Source of the DNA: Oscillospiraceae bacterium
GTDB taxonomy: Bacteria; Bacillota; Clostridia; Oscillospirales; Ruminococcaceae
NCBI GenBank assembly: GCA_900770195.1
Contig: CAAGJI010000056.1
Location: 1-64,000 of the forward strand
DNA: 64,000 nt
Direction: 5' to 3'
A program made the translations under genes and the position numbers. The notes under the pieces are model-generated. The model was not told the DNA's origin, did not search any database, and saw nothing but the letters and a program-made list of their open reading frames with translations. Shown one piece after another: positions 1-8,306 of the stretch (the first letter of the stretch is position 1; each line of letters begins with the position of its first letter).

Positions 1-175
1 TACTGAACCTTACACAGAGGATTATACTTATCCGGCTACTGAAGAGTACACTACTGAACCTTACACAGAAGGTTATACTTATCCGGCTACTGAAGAGTAC
101 ACTACTGAACCTTACACAGAAGATTATACTTATCCGGCTACTGAAGAGTACACTACTGAACCTTACACAGAGATT
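1..175 (+). repeat. 51-bp in-frame tandem repeat (linker)
   Basis: The unit of 51 bases starts at 1, 52 and 103, with a decayed fourth copy from 154. The first three copies differ at only a few bases (gaggat / gaaggt / gaagat). The unit is a whole number of codons and encodes a Thr/Glu/Tyr/Pro-rich linker. The near identity at DNA level suggests recent slippage or unequal recombination. More copies may lie left of the window. Confidence 0.9.
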
Positions 176-442
176 TATACATATTCAACTATTAAATATA
201 CAACTGAAACTGATAGCGTTTCAATGTGGGGAGATGTCACTTTTGATGGCAGGGTTTCAATTGCAGATGCTGTTCTTTTAAACAAATACCTTGTTAATTC
301 TGCAACTATTACAAAACAGGGACGTCTGAATGCTGACTGCTGGTATGATGGTACACTTACAGCAGATGATACTGTTACAATACAGAAAATTTTAGTTGGA
401 ACATATTCGCAGACAGATATGCCTATTATTCCATATAATTAA
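2..442 (+). CDS. Dockerin-containing secreted protein, C-terminal part
   Basis: Only the end of this gene is in the window; the frame is open from base 2, so the start lies upstream. It begins with a repeated linker of 17-residue units (TEPYTEDYTYPATEEYT, three full copies plus a degenerate fourth). From about base 230 comes a dockerin of about 65 residues with two calcium-loop halves, GDVTFDGRVSIADAV and NADCWYDGTLTADD. Dockerins bind cohesins of scaffoldins, so this is probably a cellulosomal enzyme or accessory protein docked outside the cell. The catalytic or binding part is not visible, so its activity is unknown. The downstream gene also ends in a dockerin, which supports a cellulosome locus. 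Confidence 0.85.
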   Translation, partial: TEPYTEDYTYPATEEYTTEPYTEGYTYPATEEYTTEPYTEDYTYPATEEYTTEPYTEIYTYSTIKYTTETDSVSMWGDVTFDGRVSIADAVLLNKYLVNSATITKQGRLNADCWYDGTLTADDTVTIQKILVGTYSQTDMPIIPYN

Positions 443-444
443 AA

Positions 445-484
445 AATCAACAAAAGCCTTCTTTTCAGAAGGCTTTTGTTGATT
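445..484 (+). terminator. Hairpin terminator after dockerin gene
   Basis: An 18-bp perfect stem (445-462 with 467-484) with a 4-base loop follows the stop codon by 2 bases. Only a weak T-run follows on the plus strand, but position and stem strength fit an intrinsic terminator. Confidence 0.75.
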
Positions 485-525
485 CCTGGCTATAATTGAT
501 TTCCGTGATTTTTTTAAAAAAATTA

Positions 526-554
526 TTGACATTTTGAAAAAAACATTATATAAT
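526..554 (+). promoter_or_regulatory. Sigma-A promoter of the GH5 gene
   Basis: TTGACA (526-531) and TATAAT (549-554) are separated by 17 bases. Both hexamers match the vegetative consensus perfectly. The GH5 start codon is about 58 bases downstream. Confidence 0.8.
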
Positions 555-612
555 ATATATGAGTATGTTTTGTAAGCAAAAATACAGAGTTTAAAAAATG
601 GAGGTAATAAAA

Positions 613-2340
613 TTGTTTAAGACTTTAAAAAAGCGTTTTACCGCAGCAGCACTTTCAGCTGTTATGGCGGCTGTTTCAGCAGTTTCCGTAATACCTGCAA
701 TGTCTGCAAATGCAGTTGACACAAATAACGATGACTGGCTTCACGCTGAAGGCAGCAGACTTTACGACAAAGACGGAAATGAAGTATGGCTTACAGGTGC
801 AAACTGGTTTGGTTTCAACTGTGGAGAAAATGTGCCGCATTATCTTTGGAGTGCTGATTGTGATGATGTTCTTTCATCAATCGCAGACCACGGGATAAAT
901 GTCATTCGTTTTCCTATTTCAACAGAACTTATTCTTTCATGGATGAATGGAACTCCAAATGAAGTTTCAAGTTTTTCATGCAATAATGACCCGGCTTTCA
1001 CAATAAACAAGGATTTCGTTAAGGAAGGCACAACAAACACACCTAAAAACAGTATGGAAGTCTTTGACATTCTTATGAAAAAGCTTAAAAAATACGGTTT
1101 GAAATGTTTCGTTGATATTCACAGCCCTGACGCAAACAATTCCGGTCATAACTATAACTTATGGTACGGAAAAGAAACAGCAGACGGAACAATGGTAACA
1201 ACTGATGTGTGGATAGACACCCTTACATGGCTTGCTGATAAGTATAGCAACGATGATACTATCCTTGGCTATGACCTTAAAAACGAACCTCACGGAAAAG
1301 GTCAGGAAGGTTCAAAAGCTGCAAAATGGGACGGTTCAACAGATGAAAATAACTGGGCATATGCAGCAACAAAATGTGCAAATTCAATTCTTAAAGTAAA
1401 TCCGAATGCACTTATTTTCGTTGAAGGTGTTGAACAGTCAGTAAAGAGCGACAAATACACATGGGGACAGCCTGATTCAAAAACAGACCCTCCTTATATT
1501 CCTGCATGGTGGGGCGGAAACCTCAGAGGCGTAAAGGATTACCCTGTAACACCTGATTCAGGTACAAGTCAGATTGTTTATTCTCCGCACGATTACGGTC
1601 CAGGAGTTTATAATCAGACATGGTTCCAGAAAGATTTTACAACACAGACTCTTCTCGATGATTATTGGTACGACACATGGGCATATGTAAATGACCAGAA
1701 TATTGCACCTCTCCTTATGGGTGAATGGGGTGGATTTATGGATGGCGACAAAAACGAAAAATGGCTCACACTTCTTCGTGACTATATGATAGACAACCAC
1801 ATTAATCACACTTTCTGGTGTCTTAACACAAATTCAGGCGATACAGGCGGACTTTGGACAAATCTTGGATTCCAGCAGGGCAGCGGAACAACAATTGAAT
1901 GGGACGCTGATAAATATGCTCTTCTTAAACCAGCACTCTGGCAGACAAAAACATCTGGCAAATTTATAGGTCTTGACCACGCAACATCACTTGGAACAAA
2001 TGGAACAGGTATCAGCGTTTCTGATTACTATGCAAGCTATGCAAAATCAGAAGGAAGCAACCTCAATGCAGGAAAAGGTGGAAGTGCCGTTGAACCTGCA
2101 ACAAAAAATCCTTCAGAAACAACAGAACCTGAAATTTCTGAACTTAAAGGCGACGTAAACAACGACGGCAAGCTTGATACAGCCGACATCATACTGTTTA
2201 CAAGATATATTCTTAAAATTGAACTTGACACCGACGAGAATCCATATGAATATATTTCAAGAGGCGATATGAACAGCGATAAAAAACTTAATGTTATTGA
2301 CCTGTCATTACTCAGAGAAGCGGTTTCAAATCAAAAATAA
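613..2340 (+). CDS. GH5 endoglucanase with C-terminal dockerin
   Basis: Secreted endo-beta-1,4-glucanase-type enzyme for plant cell-wall glucans, 575 residues from the chosen start. Residues 1-34 form a signal peptide ending ANA. The GH5 barrel follows: the NEP motif puts the acid/base at Glu225, and GEWGG puts the nucleophile at Glu371. WGGNLRG and YSPHDYG resemble subfamily GH5_1 enzymes. A linker and a dockerin (about 509-575, GDVNNDGKLDTAD and GDMNSDKKLNVID) end the protein. I chose the TTG at 613 because GGAGGT at 600-605 is spaced 7 bases from it; the upstream in-frame ATG at 598 overlaps that ribosome site and is less likely. The dockerin suggests assembly on a scaffoldin such as the one at 10.6 kb. 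The substrate is inferred, not shown. Confidence 0.93.
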   Translation: MFKTLKKRFTAAALSAVMAAVSAVSVIPAMSANAVDTNNDDWLHAEGSRLYDKDGNEVWLTGANWFGFNCGENVPHYLWSADCDDVLSSIADHGINVIRFPISTELILSWMNGTPNEVSSFSCNNDPAFTINKDFVKEGTTNTPKNSMEVFDILMKKLKKYGLKCFVDIHSPDANNSGHNYNLWYGKETADGTMVTTDVWIDTLTWLADKYSNDDTILGYDLKNEPHGKGQEGSKAAKWDGSTDENNWAYAATKCANSILKVNPNALIFVEGVEQSVKSDKYTWGQPDSKTDPPYIPAWWGGNLRGVKDYPVTPDSGTSQIVYSPHDYGPGVYNQTWFQKDFTTQTLLDDYWYDTWAYVNDQNIAPLLMGEWGGFMDGDKNEKWLTLLRDYMIDNHINHTFWCLNTNSGDTGGLWTNLGFQQGSGTTIEWDADKYALLKPALWQTKTSGKFIGLDHATSLGTNGTGISVSDYYASYAKSEGSNLNAGKGGSAVEPATKNPSETTEPEISELKGDVNNDGKLDTADIILFTRYILKIELDTDENPYEYISRGDMNSDKKLNVIDLSLLREAVSNQK

Positions 2341-2350
2341 CTTATAACAA

Positions 2351-2380
2351 AAAATCCACCTTTTAAAGGTGGATTTTTTT
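2351..2380. terminator. Bidirectional terminator between GH5 and lipid kinase genes
   Basis: A 12-bp stem (2351-2362 with 2366-2377) is flanked by an A-run on one side and a T-run on the other. It serves the convergent genes on both strands. Confidence 0.85.
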
Positions 2381-2386
2381 ATTTGT

Positions 2387-3334
2387 TTATTCAATAAATT
2401 TATCTTCCGGAACATTATCTTTGTCAACAACAAGGGTGACAGCTCTTCTTTTATTTTCTATTATATGAACTCTTTCTTTTCCGCCAAATTCACCATCAAG
2501 TGTCCATGGAATATCTTTGTTGTCAACAATTGTAAATTTTGCTTTTTTCGCTCTGAAAGAAACGAAAACATCCGTATCTGCTCCCTCTTTTATGTTGTTT
2601 AAAGAAGTTACTATCTTGTGAAAATCAATAAGGTTTTTCGGTTTTTTTACAAGTGTAACTTCAAAAACACCATCATCATAAAGGAAATTATTGAGTGAAA
2701 GGAATCCTGCAACTGATGAGGAATTGGTAACCATACCATATACAAAATCTCCCTCAACAGAAACTTTTTCATCTTTTTCTGAAATATATTCTATTTTCAT
2801 ATTACATGACATTTCAGTGTATTTTCCAAGTTTTGAAATGCCGTTGAAAATATAGGCAACGTGTCCAAGAATATTTTTTATATTTTGCGGTGTTTCATAT
2901 GAAATATCTGTAAAAACACCAAATGCTGCAACATACAAAAATGTTTTGTCATTACAAACACCCACATCGCAGCGAACTTTTTTTCCGTCAACAAATGCTT
3001 CTGCGGCTTTTTCAACTTTAAGAGGTATTCCAAGTCCTCTTGCAAAATCATTCGTTGAACCTGTTGGAATGTAGCCTACAGGAAGTTCTTTTGCTGCATT
3101 CATAACCCCGTTTATAACTTCGCTGAAAGTTCCATCTCCGCCTGAACACAAAACATAGTCATATTCCCCTGATTCACACGCTTCTTTTGCCTTTATTGTT
3201 GCATCTCCCTGACTCTGAGTTGAATAAATTGTTGTTTCTATTCCCGATTTTGTAAGTATATCAACAACTGAACCAAGTTTTGCTCCAATAACTGATTTTC
3301 CTGAATTTAAATTTACTATATAGAAAACTTTCAA
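2387..3334 (-). CDS. Diacylglycerol kinase family lipid kinase
   Basis: Member of the DagK/YegS/BmrU family, which phosphorylates diacylglycerol or related lipids with ATP at the cytoplasmic membrane face. It has 315 residues, normal for the family. The nucleotide-binding motif GGDGTFSEV lies near residue 65, followed by PTGSTNDFARGLG, both diagnostic. The C-terminal half is the usual beta-sandwich lipid-binding domain. A ribosome site (aggag) precedes the ATG. It stands alone, convergent with the GH5 gene, and about 40 bases downstream of the DEAD-box helicase on the same strand, so it could be read through from that gene. The exact lipid cannot be read from sequence. Confidence 0.88.
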   Translation of the reverse strand: MKVFYIVNLNSGKSVIGAKLGSVVDILTKSGIETTIYSTQSQGDATIKAKEACESGEYDYVLCSGGDGTFSEVINGVMNAAKELPVGYIPTGSTNDFARGLGIPLKVEKAAEAFVDGKKVRCDVGVCNDKTFLYVAAFGVFTDISYETPQNIKNILGHVAYIFNGISKLGKYTEMSCNMKIEYISEKDEKVSVEGDFVYGMVTNSSSVAGFLSLNNFLYDDGVFEVTLVKKPKNLIDFHKIVTSLNNIKEGADTDVFVSFRAKKAKFTIVDNKDIPWTLDGEFGGKERVHIIENKRRAVTLVVDKDNVPEDKFIE

Positions 3335-3375
3335 AATAACAACTCCTTTTTAAATTTATCCGTTTTTAGCTAAAA

Positions 3376-5160
3376 TCAGCCTTTTCTTCTTCCGTGACGT
3401 TCTCTTCCTTTTCTGTTGCCTGATTTTTCGGAATTTCTTCTGTCTTTGTTTCTTCCGCTGTGTCTGTCGTGCGACTTGCTGAAATCACGCTTGAAATTAT
3501 CTTTTTTTCTGTCGTTATATCTGCTGTTTCTTGCCTTTGAACCGCTGTTTTCGTTTCTGCCTTCTGATGAATTTATCTTTACTTTTATATCATTGCCCTT
3601 GATTTTTTCATTCTGCATTGATTCAATAATAAAATCAGCTTCAGACTCCGGTATTTCAACCGTTGTGTACTTATCGAAAATATCTATTTTTCCAAAATTA
3701 CCGCCTTTTAAGCCTGTCGCCTCAACTAAAGCACCAAGAACAAAAATCGGTGCAAGTCTGCGGTTTCTTCCTATGTTTATTTCAAGCTTAACTGTTTTTT
3801 CACCTTTATGCTTTGAATTTCTGCCTCTTATTGGTCTTGTTCCGCTTAAATCAGGCACATTTTTTATTTCAGGAAGTATTCTGTCACGGATCAGCATTCC
3901 TGCAAGCTGTGACATTGATATTTCTTTTTCAAAACATATTTTTTCTGCAATCTGAATATATTTTTCATCAGATGATTCCGTGGTTTCTGCTGATATTTCA
4001 TCAAACACTTCCGCACATTTCATATCTGTAACTTTTTTTCTGTCAGGAAGCATTGCTTCATTTATATCTGCTTTTATATATGCTGAAATGTTATCAAGCT
4101 GTATAAGCTGTTTTCTTCCGCATACAAAAGAATAAGCTTTGCCTTCTTTTCCTGCACGTCCTGTTCTTCCTATTCTGTGAATATAATATTCATAATCCTG
4201 CGGAATATCATAGTTGAAAACTATTTCAACATTATCAATATCAATTCCTCTTGCGGCAATATCAGTTGCTATAAGTATTGAAACAGTGCCCTTTTTAAAA
4301 CTTTCCATAACCTGCGTTCTTTGTGTCTGTTTCATATCGCCATGTAAGCCGGCTGCACGGAAACCTCTCTTTAAAAGTTCCGTTGTAAGGTCATCCGCCA
4401 TTTTTTTAGTGTTGCAAAATATCATCGACGACTTAGGATTTTCAGAAACAAGAAGAACATGAAGTGCATCTGTTTTTCTTCCCATTGCAACATTTACATA
4501 ATATTGCTTTATAAGGTCAACCGTTTTATGCTTGCTTTTTACTTCAATCTTCAAGGGGTCATTCTGATATTTATTTGTTATCGCAAGAATTGCAGGAGGC
4601 ATTGTTGCAGAAAACAAAACAACCTGTCTTTGTTCAGGAGTCTTTTCAAGAACCGCTTCAATATCTTCCCTGAATCCCATATTAAGCATTTCATCTGCTT
4701 CATCAAGTACAAGGGTTTCAAGATTGTTAAGTTTAAGTGTGCGTCTTCTTATGTGGTCGAGAACTCTTCCCGGCGTTCCGCAAACTATATTTACACCTCT
4801 TTTAAGGGCTTTTATCTGCGGTTCAATCGCTGCACCGCCATAAACTGCTGTTATCTTTACATTCTTTTTATATTTGCTGAATTTTTTCAGTTCTTCACAA
4901 ACCTGCATAGAAAGTTCTCTTGTAGGGCAAAGTATAAGAACTGCAATATTTTCAGCATTTTCTTCATTTATTTTTTCAATAACAGGTATTCCGAATGCAG
5001 CTGTTTTTCCCGTACCTGTATTTGATTTTCCTATAATATCTCTGTTTTCAAGAATTGCAGGTATGCTTTTTTCCTGTATTTCAGTCATTTCTTCAAAGCC
5101 AAGTTCATCAACTGCTTCTATTATTTCTTTTGATATTTCAAGTTCGTTAAATTTCATCAT
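3376..5160 (-). CDS. DEAD-box ATP-dependent RNA helicase
   Basis: RNA helicase of the CshA/DeaD type, acting in ribosome assembly and RNA turnover. It has 594 residues. Visible motifs in order: Q-motif region at the N-terminus, SNTGTGKT (Walker A), PTRELSMQV, TPGRVLDH, DEAD, SAT, and HRIGRTGRAG. After the two RecA domains (about 1-365) there is a DbpA-like RNA-binding domain (about 430-520; IGRNRRLAPI and VEATGLKGGNFGKIDI) and a basic Arg/Lys/Ser/Gly-rich tail of about 60 residues. The start has two adjacent ATG codons (5160 and 5157) behind GAGGAA; either would work. The DbpA-like domain favours the DeaD/CsdA/YxiN side of the family. Confidence 0.92.
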   Translation of the reverse strand: MMKFNELEISKEIIEAVDELGFEEMTEIQEKSIPAILENRDIIGKSNTGTGKTAAFGIPVIEKINEENAENIAVLILCPTRELSMQVCEELKKFSKYKKNVKITAVYGGAAIEPQIKALKRGVNIVCGTPGRVLDHIRRRTLKLNNLETLVLDEADEMLNMGFREDIEAVLEKTPEQRQVVLFSATMPPAILAITNKYQNDPLKIEVKSKHKTVDLIKQYYVNVAMGRKTDALHVLLVSENPKSSMIFCNTKKMADDLTTELLKRGFRAAGLHGDMKQTQRTQVMESFKKGTVSILIATDIAARGIDIDNVEIVFNYDIPQDYEYYIHRIGRTGRAGKEGKAYSFVCGRKQLIQLDNISAYIKADINEAMLPDRKKVTDMKCAEVFDEISAETTESSDEKYIQIAEKICFEKEISMSQLAGMLIRDRILPEIKNVPDLSGTRPIRGRNSKHKGEKTVKLEINIGRNRRLAPIFVLGALVEATGLKGGNFGKIDIFDKYTTVEIPESEADFIIESMQNEKIKGNDIKVKINSSEGRNENSGSKARNSRYNDRKKDNFKRDFSKSHDRHSGRNKDRRNSEKSGNRKGRERHGRRKG

Positions 5161-5265
5161 TTCCTCTTTTCAAATCGTACATTTTACATCGTTATCTCTT
5201 TATTATAGCACTTATATATTCTAAAATCAAACTTTAAATGTAAACAATAAAATAAATCTGTTTAA

Positions 5266-5376
5266 ATAATCAGGAATGAGGAATTATAGTGTCGCATATT
5301 GACGACTCATCCTCCTCTTTCAGCGAAGCTGACATCTTAATTTCTAATTTCTAACCCCTCATTCCTAATTATAAAA
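5266..5376. repeat. Mosaic intergenic repeat, copy 1
   Basis: The 5161-5465 gap holds no gene. From about 5266 it contains modules seen in other gaps of this window: aggaatgaggaatt, gtgtcgcat, a CAGCGAAGCTGAC palindrome, and a run of attcctaatt/cccctcattcctaatt. It sits between the helicase gene and the trxA promoter. Confidence 0.6.
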
Positions 5377-5384
5377 ACATCTTC

Positions 5385-5414
5385 TTGACTTATTTTATCA
5401 AATCGTGGTATAAT
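5385..5414 (+). promoter_or_regulatory. Sigma-A promoter of trxA
   Basis: TTGACT (5385-5390), 18 bases, TATAAT (5409-5414), with an extended -10 TGG directly before it. It is placed about 50 bases ahead of the trxA start. Confidence 0.75.
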
Positions 5415-5465
5415 ATAGTTGTAAATCAATCGTTTATCCACTTAAAAAAAACGGAGGTAAATAAA

Positions 5466-5783
5466 ATGGCAGTTACAGAAGTTACAAGAAATAATTTTGA
5501 AAATGAAATTGTTAAATCAGACAGACCTGTTCTTATTGATTTATGGGCAGATTGGTGCGGTCCTTGCAAAATGATGTCACCGCTTGTTGATGAGATTTCA
5601 GAAAAAATAACAGATGTTAAATTTTGCAAAATAAACGTTGATGATGAACCTGCACTTGCACAGTTTTTCAACGCTTCAAGTATTCCTATGTTCGTTATGG
5701 TGAAAGATGGAGTTATTGCAGATGCTGTTGTAGGTGCGAGACCTGCCGCAGATCTTGAAGAATTTATTAACAAAAACAAATAA
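5466..5783 (+). CDS. trxA: Thioredoxin
   Basis: Cytoplasmic dithiol-disulfide oxidoreductase of 105 residues, the normal thioredoxin length. The active site WCGPC has Cys31 and Cys34, and the cis-proline loop SIPMF lies near residue 75. The ATG at 5466 is preceded by GGAGGT (5453-5458). The frame is open further upstream to 5385, but that extension overlaps the promoter and has no family similarity. It has its own promoter and is followed by a hairpin, so it looks monocistronic. No thioredoxin reductase gene is adjacent. Confidence 0.95.
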   Translation: MAVTEVTRNNFENEIVKSDRPVLIDLWADWCGPCKMMSPLVDEISEKITDVKFCKINVDDEPALAQFFNASSIPMFVMVKDGVIADAVVGARPAADLEEFINKNK

Positions 5784-5791
5784 AAAATCAT

Positions 5792-5830
5792 AGAAATTAA
5801 TGTGTCAGCAAAGATGATACATTAATTTCT
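5792..5830 (+). terminator. Hairpin after trxA
   Basis: A 16-bp stem (5792-5807 with 5815-5830, one G-U pair) with loop GCAAAGA follows the trxA stop. The same GTCAGCAAAGA stem/loop core recurs at 38026-38037, so this hairpin may be derived from a dispersed repeat. The T-run is weak. Confidence 0.55.
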
Positions 5831-5851
5831 TATTCAAAAAAGGAGTATACT

Positions 5852-6532
5852 ATGAATTATGAAATCAAGGGAACACCTTTTCCTGTTGTAATATGCAACC
5901 TTCAGGCAAATGAATCAATGGACTGTCAGAAAGGTGGTATGGCGTGGATGTCGCCTAATATGGCTATGACAACAAGAGGCGGCGGTCTTGGAAAAATGTT
6001 CAGCAAAGCAATTTCGGGCGAATCTTTGTTCACAAATACATATACATCACAAGGCGGTCCGGGACAAATTGCTTTTAATGTCCACGCACCGGGAACAATT
6101 CTTCCTTTTCAGATATCCGCAGGAAGAACGATAGTTGCACAGAAAAGTTCTTATCTTGCAAGTGAAAAAGGCGTTGATATGTCAATTTTTTTCCAGAAAA
6201 GAATTACTTCAGGATTTTTCGGCGGTGAAGGATTTATTATGCAGAGATTTTCAGGAAACGGAATGGTTTTCCTTGAAATCGATGGAAGTGTTGTTGAATA
6301 CCAGCTTCAGGTTGGTCAGTCAATGATTGTTGACACGGGTTATCTTGCAGCTATGGACGAAACCTGTCAGATTTCGGTTGAAACTGTCAAAGGAGTAGGC
6401 AATATTTTTCTTGGTGGCGAAGGCTTTTTCAACACCAAAATAACAGGTCCGGGACACGTTTGGCTGCAAACAATGCCTGTTCCGACTTTTGCGGAAGCAA
6501 TCGCAAAATATATTCCGACTAAATCAAATTAA
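5852..6532 (+). CDS. AIM24 / TIGR00266 family protein
   Basis: Protein of 226 residues matching the AIM24 (TIGR00266) family, a beta-rich trimeric fold found across bacteria and in mitochondria whose biochemical role is unresolved. Supporting features are the early CQKGGMAWMSPN segment, the Gly-rich RGGGLGKMFSKAISGES, GGPGQIAFN, the repeated GGEGF motif (two copies), and the closing GPGHVWLQTMP. There is no signal peptide or membrane segment. A ribosome site (aaaggag) precedes the ATG. It lies between trxA and a sigma-factor gene, each separated by a hairpin, so it is probably its own unit. Confidence 0.85.
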   Translation: MNYEIKGTPFPVVICNLQANESMDCQKGGMAWMSPNMAMTTRGGGLGKMFSKAISGESLFTNTYTSQGGPGQIAFNVHAPGTILPFQISAGRTIVAQKSSYLASEKGVDMSIFFQKRITSGFFGGEGFIMQRFSGNGMVFLEIDGSVVEYQLQVGQSMIVDTGYLAAMDETCQISVETVKGVGNIFLGGEGFFNTKITGPGHVWLQTMPVPTFAEAIAKYIPTKSN

Positions 6533-6547
6533 TAAAATTTATTTTTT

Positions 6548-6574
6548 CTGCCGTTTAAAAGCGGCAGTTTTTTT
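6548..6574 (+). terminator. Terminator after AIM24-like gene
   Basis: The stem CTGCCG / CGGCAG (6548-6553 with 6562-6567), extended by an inner TTT/AAA, is followed by a run of T residues. It is a typical intrinsic terminator. Confidence 0.85.
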
Positions 6575-6633
6575 ATTTACTGATAGAAATGCAGTTTTTT
6601 AAACGTAATAAATAAATGAAAGGAGGTAAACAA

Positions 6634-7191
6634 ATGATTATAGATGAAAAAAATTTTATCGGTCAGATAAAGGAACAGAATGAAGATGCACTTAAATATA
6701 TTATCGACAAATACGGCGGACTTGTCAAGTCTGTTGTTTCAAAAACTCTTTATGCATACCCGCAGGATATAGAAGAATCTGTACTTGATACTTTTATGAA
6801 AGTCTGGCAGAATATTAAATATTTTGATGAATCAAAAAGTACTTTTAAAAACTGGATAGCTGCTATTGCAAAATATCGTGCAATTGACAAGCTGAGGCAA
6901 ATAAGAAAATCAGAAATAATAACTGACATTGAAGATGATGAACTTGAAAATATATCTGAAATATCTGATGACATTGCATTCAATGATGCAATTGAAGAAC
7001 TTCTTTCATGCCTTGACAAAAATGACAAAGAACTTTTTATAAAGCTTTATATTCAGGGGTTAACCATTGAAGAAATATCAAAAGAAACAGGAAAAAGCAA
7101 AGCTTTGATATATAATCATATATCGAGAGGAAAGAAAAAAATAATTTGTGCCAATCCGTCTGTAATCAAAAGGAGTGATAAAAATGGCTAA
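6634..7191 (+). CDS. ECF-type RNA polymerase sigma factor
   Basis: Alternative sigma-70-family factor of 185 residues, with region 2 (about 20-95: DALKYIIDKYGG, DIEESVLDTFMKVW, FKNWIAAIAKYRAIDKLR) and region 4 (about 125-175: LTIEEISKETGKSKALIYNHISRGKKKI, given here as a helix-turn-helix description only). Such factors answer an external or membrane signal and are held by a partner anti-sigma. I chose the ATG at 6634 behind AGGAGGT (6621-6627) over the in-frame ATG at 6616, which contains that ribosome site. The next gene overlaps by 8 bases and encodes a membrane protein, the expected arrangement for an anti-sigma pair. The target promoters are unknown. Confidence 0.85.
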   Translation: MIIDEKNFIGQIKEQNEDALKYIIDKYGGLVKSVVSKTLYAYPQDIEESVLDTFMKVWQNIKYFDESKSTFKNWIAAIAKYRAIDKLRQIRKSEIITDIEDDELENISEISDDIAFNDAIEELLSCLDKNDKELFIKLYIQGLTIEEISKETGKSKALIYNHISRGKKKIICANPSVIKRSDKNG

Positions 7192-8239
7192 AAACATATA
7201 TAATTTGCTCAATAATGCAAAAATTGATACCGGAAAATATGAAAATACAGAACTTGAGCAAAGCGAAAAAGATAATATATTTAACTGCATTATGGAAAAT
7301 CAGAAAGGAAAGAAAGCTATGAAAAAAAGAGGAAGCATAAAAAGAAGAATACTGGTATTTACAGCTGTTTTTGCAGCAGCATCTGTTTCAGTTGTCGGAA
7401 TGACTTTAAACACAAACAAAAATGCAGGTGTTTCAAATTCTAACATTTCTTCTTCAGAAGCAAAAAAAGGAAATTCTTTTATGCTCAGGGCAGGTGCTTA
7501 TGAAAGTGATTCAAGTTCAAACGCAGGTCAGCTTGTTCTGAGAGATAACGGAACGGGTATAAACAACTTTACAAGTATGGAATTTCAGATAACAGGCGAA
7601 AATATTGCCGATGTTCATTTGTCTGTAAACAAGGGTTCTCTCGCAAAAATAACCAAAACAAAAACATGTGGAAATTTTGAAAGCGGAAACTTTGGAACAG
7701 ATTACGAAAACGCAACAGAAATAAATCAGGATGCTGAAAATTCTTCATCAAATGATGAAAAGAATACCGATGATTATATAATCGGATATTCAAACGGAAA
7801 TAATTCGATGTCTGTTTCAAAATCAGAAGACATCGGCGGTGAAGGAACTTCTTCCGAAAACAGCTATGACCATATACAAGACTGTATCGGAACTGATGAA
7901 GGGAATTTTATTTATGATTATACAAACCTTGGAAATGATGTACAGGAAAAGTACAATTCGGATATTTACTATGGTTTCTGCGTTTCAGGAGAAAGATATG
8001 AAGAAATTTCAAATGAATACAATGACAATCTTCCAAAAATTTTCCACACCTGCTGCGATGAGTTCAACGGCGGTGAACTTACTGTTGAAGTAACATATTC
8101 AGACGGTGAAAAAGAAAAAGCGGTTTACTCGCTCGTATCGGGAAAACTTAAAGTAGACGAAAACAACAATGCCCTTCCTGAACTTGTTTCAGGCGAAGGT
8201 GAGGGTTATATTTATGGTCTTATAGCAACGAAAGAATAA
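7184..8239 (+). CDS. Putative membrane anti-sigma factor / signal sensor
   Basis: Not recognised as a defined family. It has 351 residues. Residues 1-55 are charged and cytoplasmic, 56-75 form one membrane helix after a RRI basic stop, and the remaining 275 residues are an acidic, Ser/Asn-rich outer domain with paired aromatic-Cys segments (FCVSGERYEE, HTCCDEFNGGELTVEV). Topology and the 8-base overlap with the sigma-factor gene suggest a cognate anti-sigma factor whose outer domain senses a signal. I chose the ATG at 7184 behind AGGAG. No zinc-binding HxxxCxxC motif is visible near the N-terminus, so it is not a classical ZAS anti-sigma. The function is inferred from context. Confidence 0.6.
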   Translation: MAKNIYNLLNNAKIDTGKYENTELEQSEKDNIFNCIMENQKGKKAMKKRGSIKRRILVFTAVFAAASVSVVGMTLNTNKNAGVSNSNISSSEAKKGNSFMLRAGAYESDSSSNAGQLVLRDNGTGINNFTSMEFQITGENIADVHLSVNKGSLAKITKTKTCGNFESGNFGTDYENATEINQDAENSSSNDEKNTDDYIIGYSNGNNSMSVSKSEDIGGEGTSSENSYDHIQDCIGTDEGNFIYDYTNLGNDVQEKYNSDIYYGFCVSGERYEEISNEYNDNLPKIFHTCCDEFNGGELTVEVTYSDGEKEKAVYSLVSGKLKVDENNNALPELVSGEGEGYIYGLIATKE

Positions 8240-8271
8240 ATATCTCTCCTGAATATCTATGCTTAACATAA

Positions 8272-8303
8272 AAAGCGTTCTCTAAACAAAAAGAGAACGC
8301 TTT
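8272..8303. terminator. Bidirectional terminator
   Basis: A 12-bp stem (8272-8283 with 8292-8303) with an A-rich loop sits between the convergent sensor gene and spoVAE. It is flanked by A and T runs. Confidence 0.85.
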
Positions 8304-8306
8304 ATT

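Noticed and set aside
1..175. Tandem 51-bp repeats considered as a CRISPR array or direct repeats of a mobile element
   Set aside because: They are contiguous with no spacers, are in frame, and encode a Thr/Pro-rich linker that runs into a dockerin.
3416..3955. Long plus-strand open frame opposite the helicase gene
   Set aside because: It is the shadow of the DEAD-box gene's basic tail, with Phe/Leu/Ser-rich content and no start signals.
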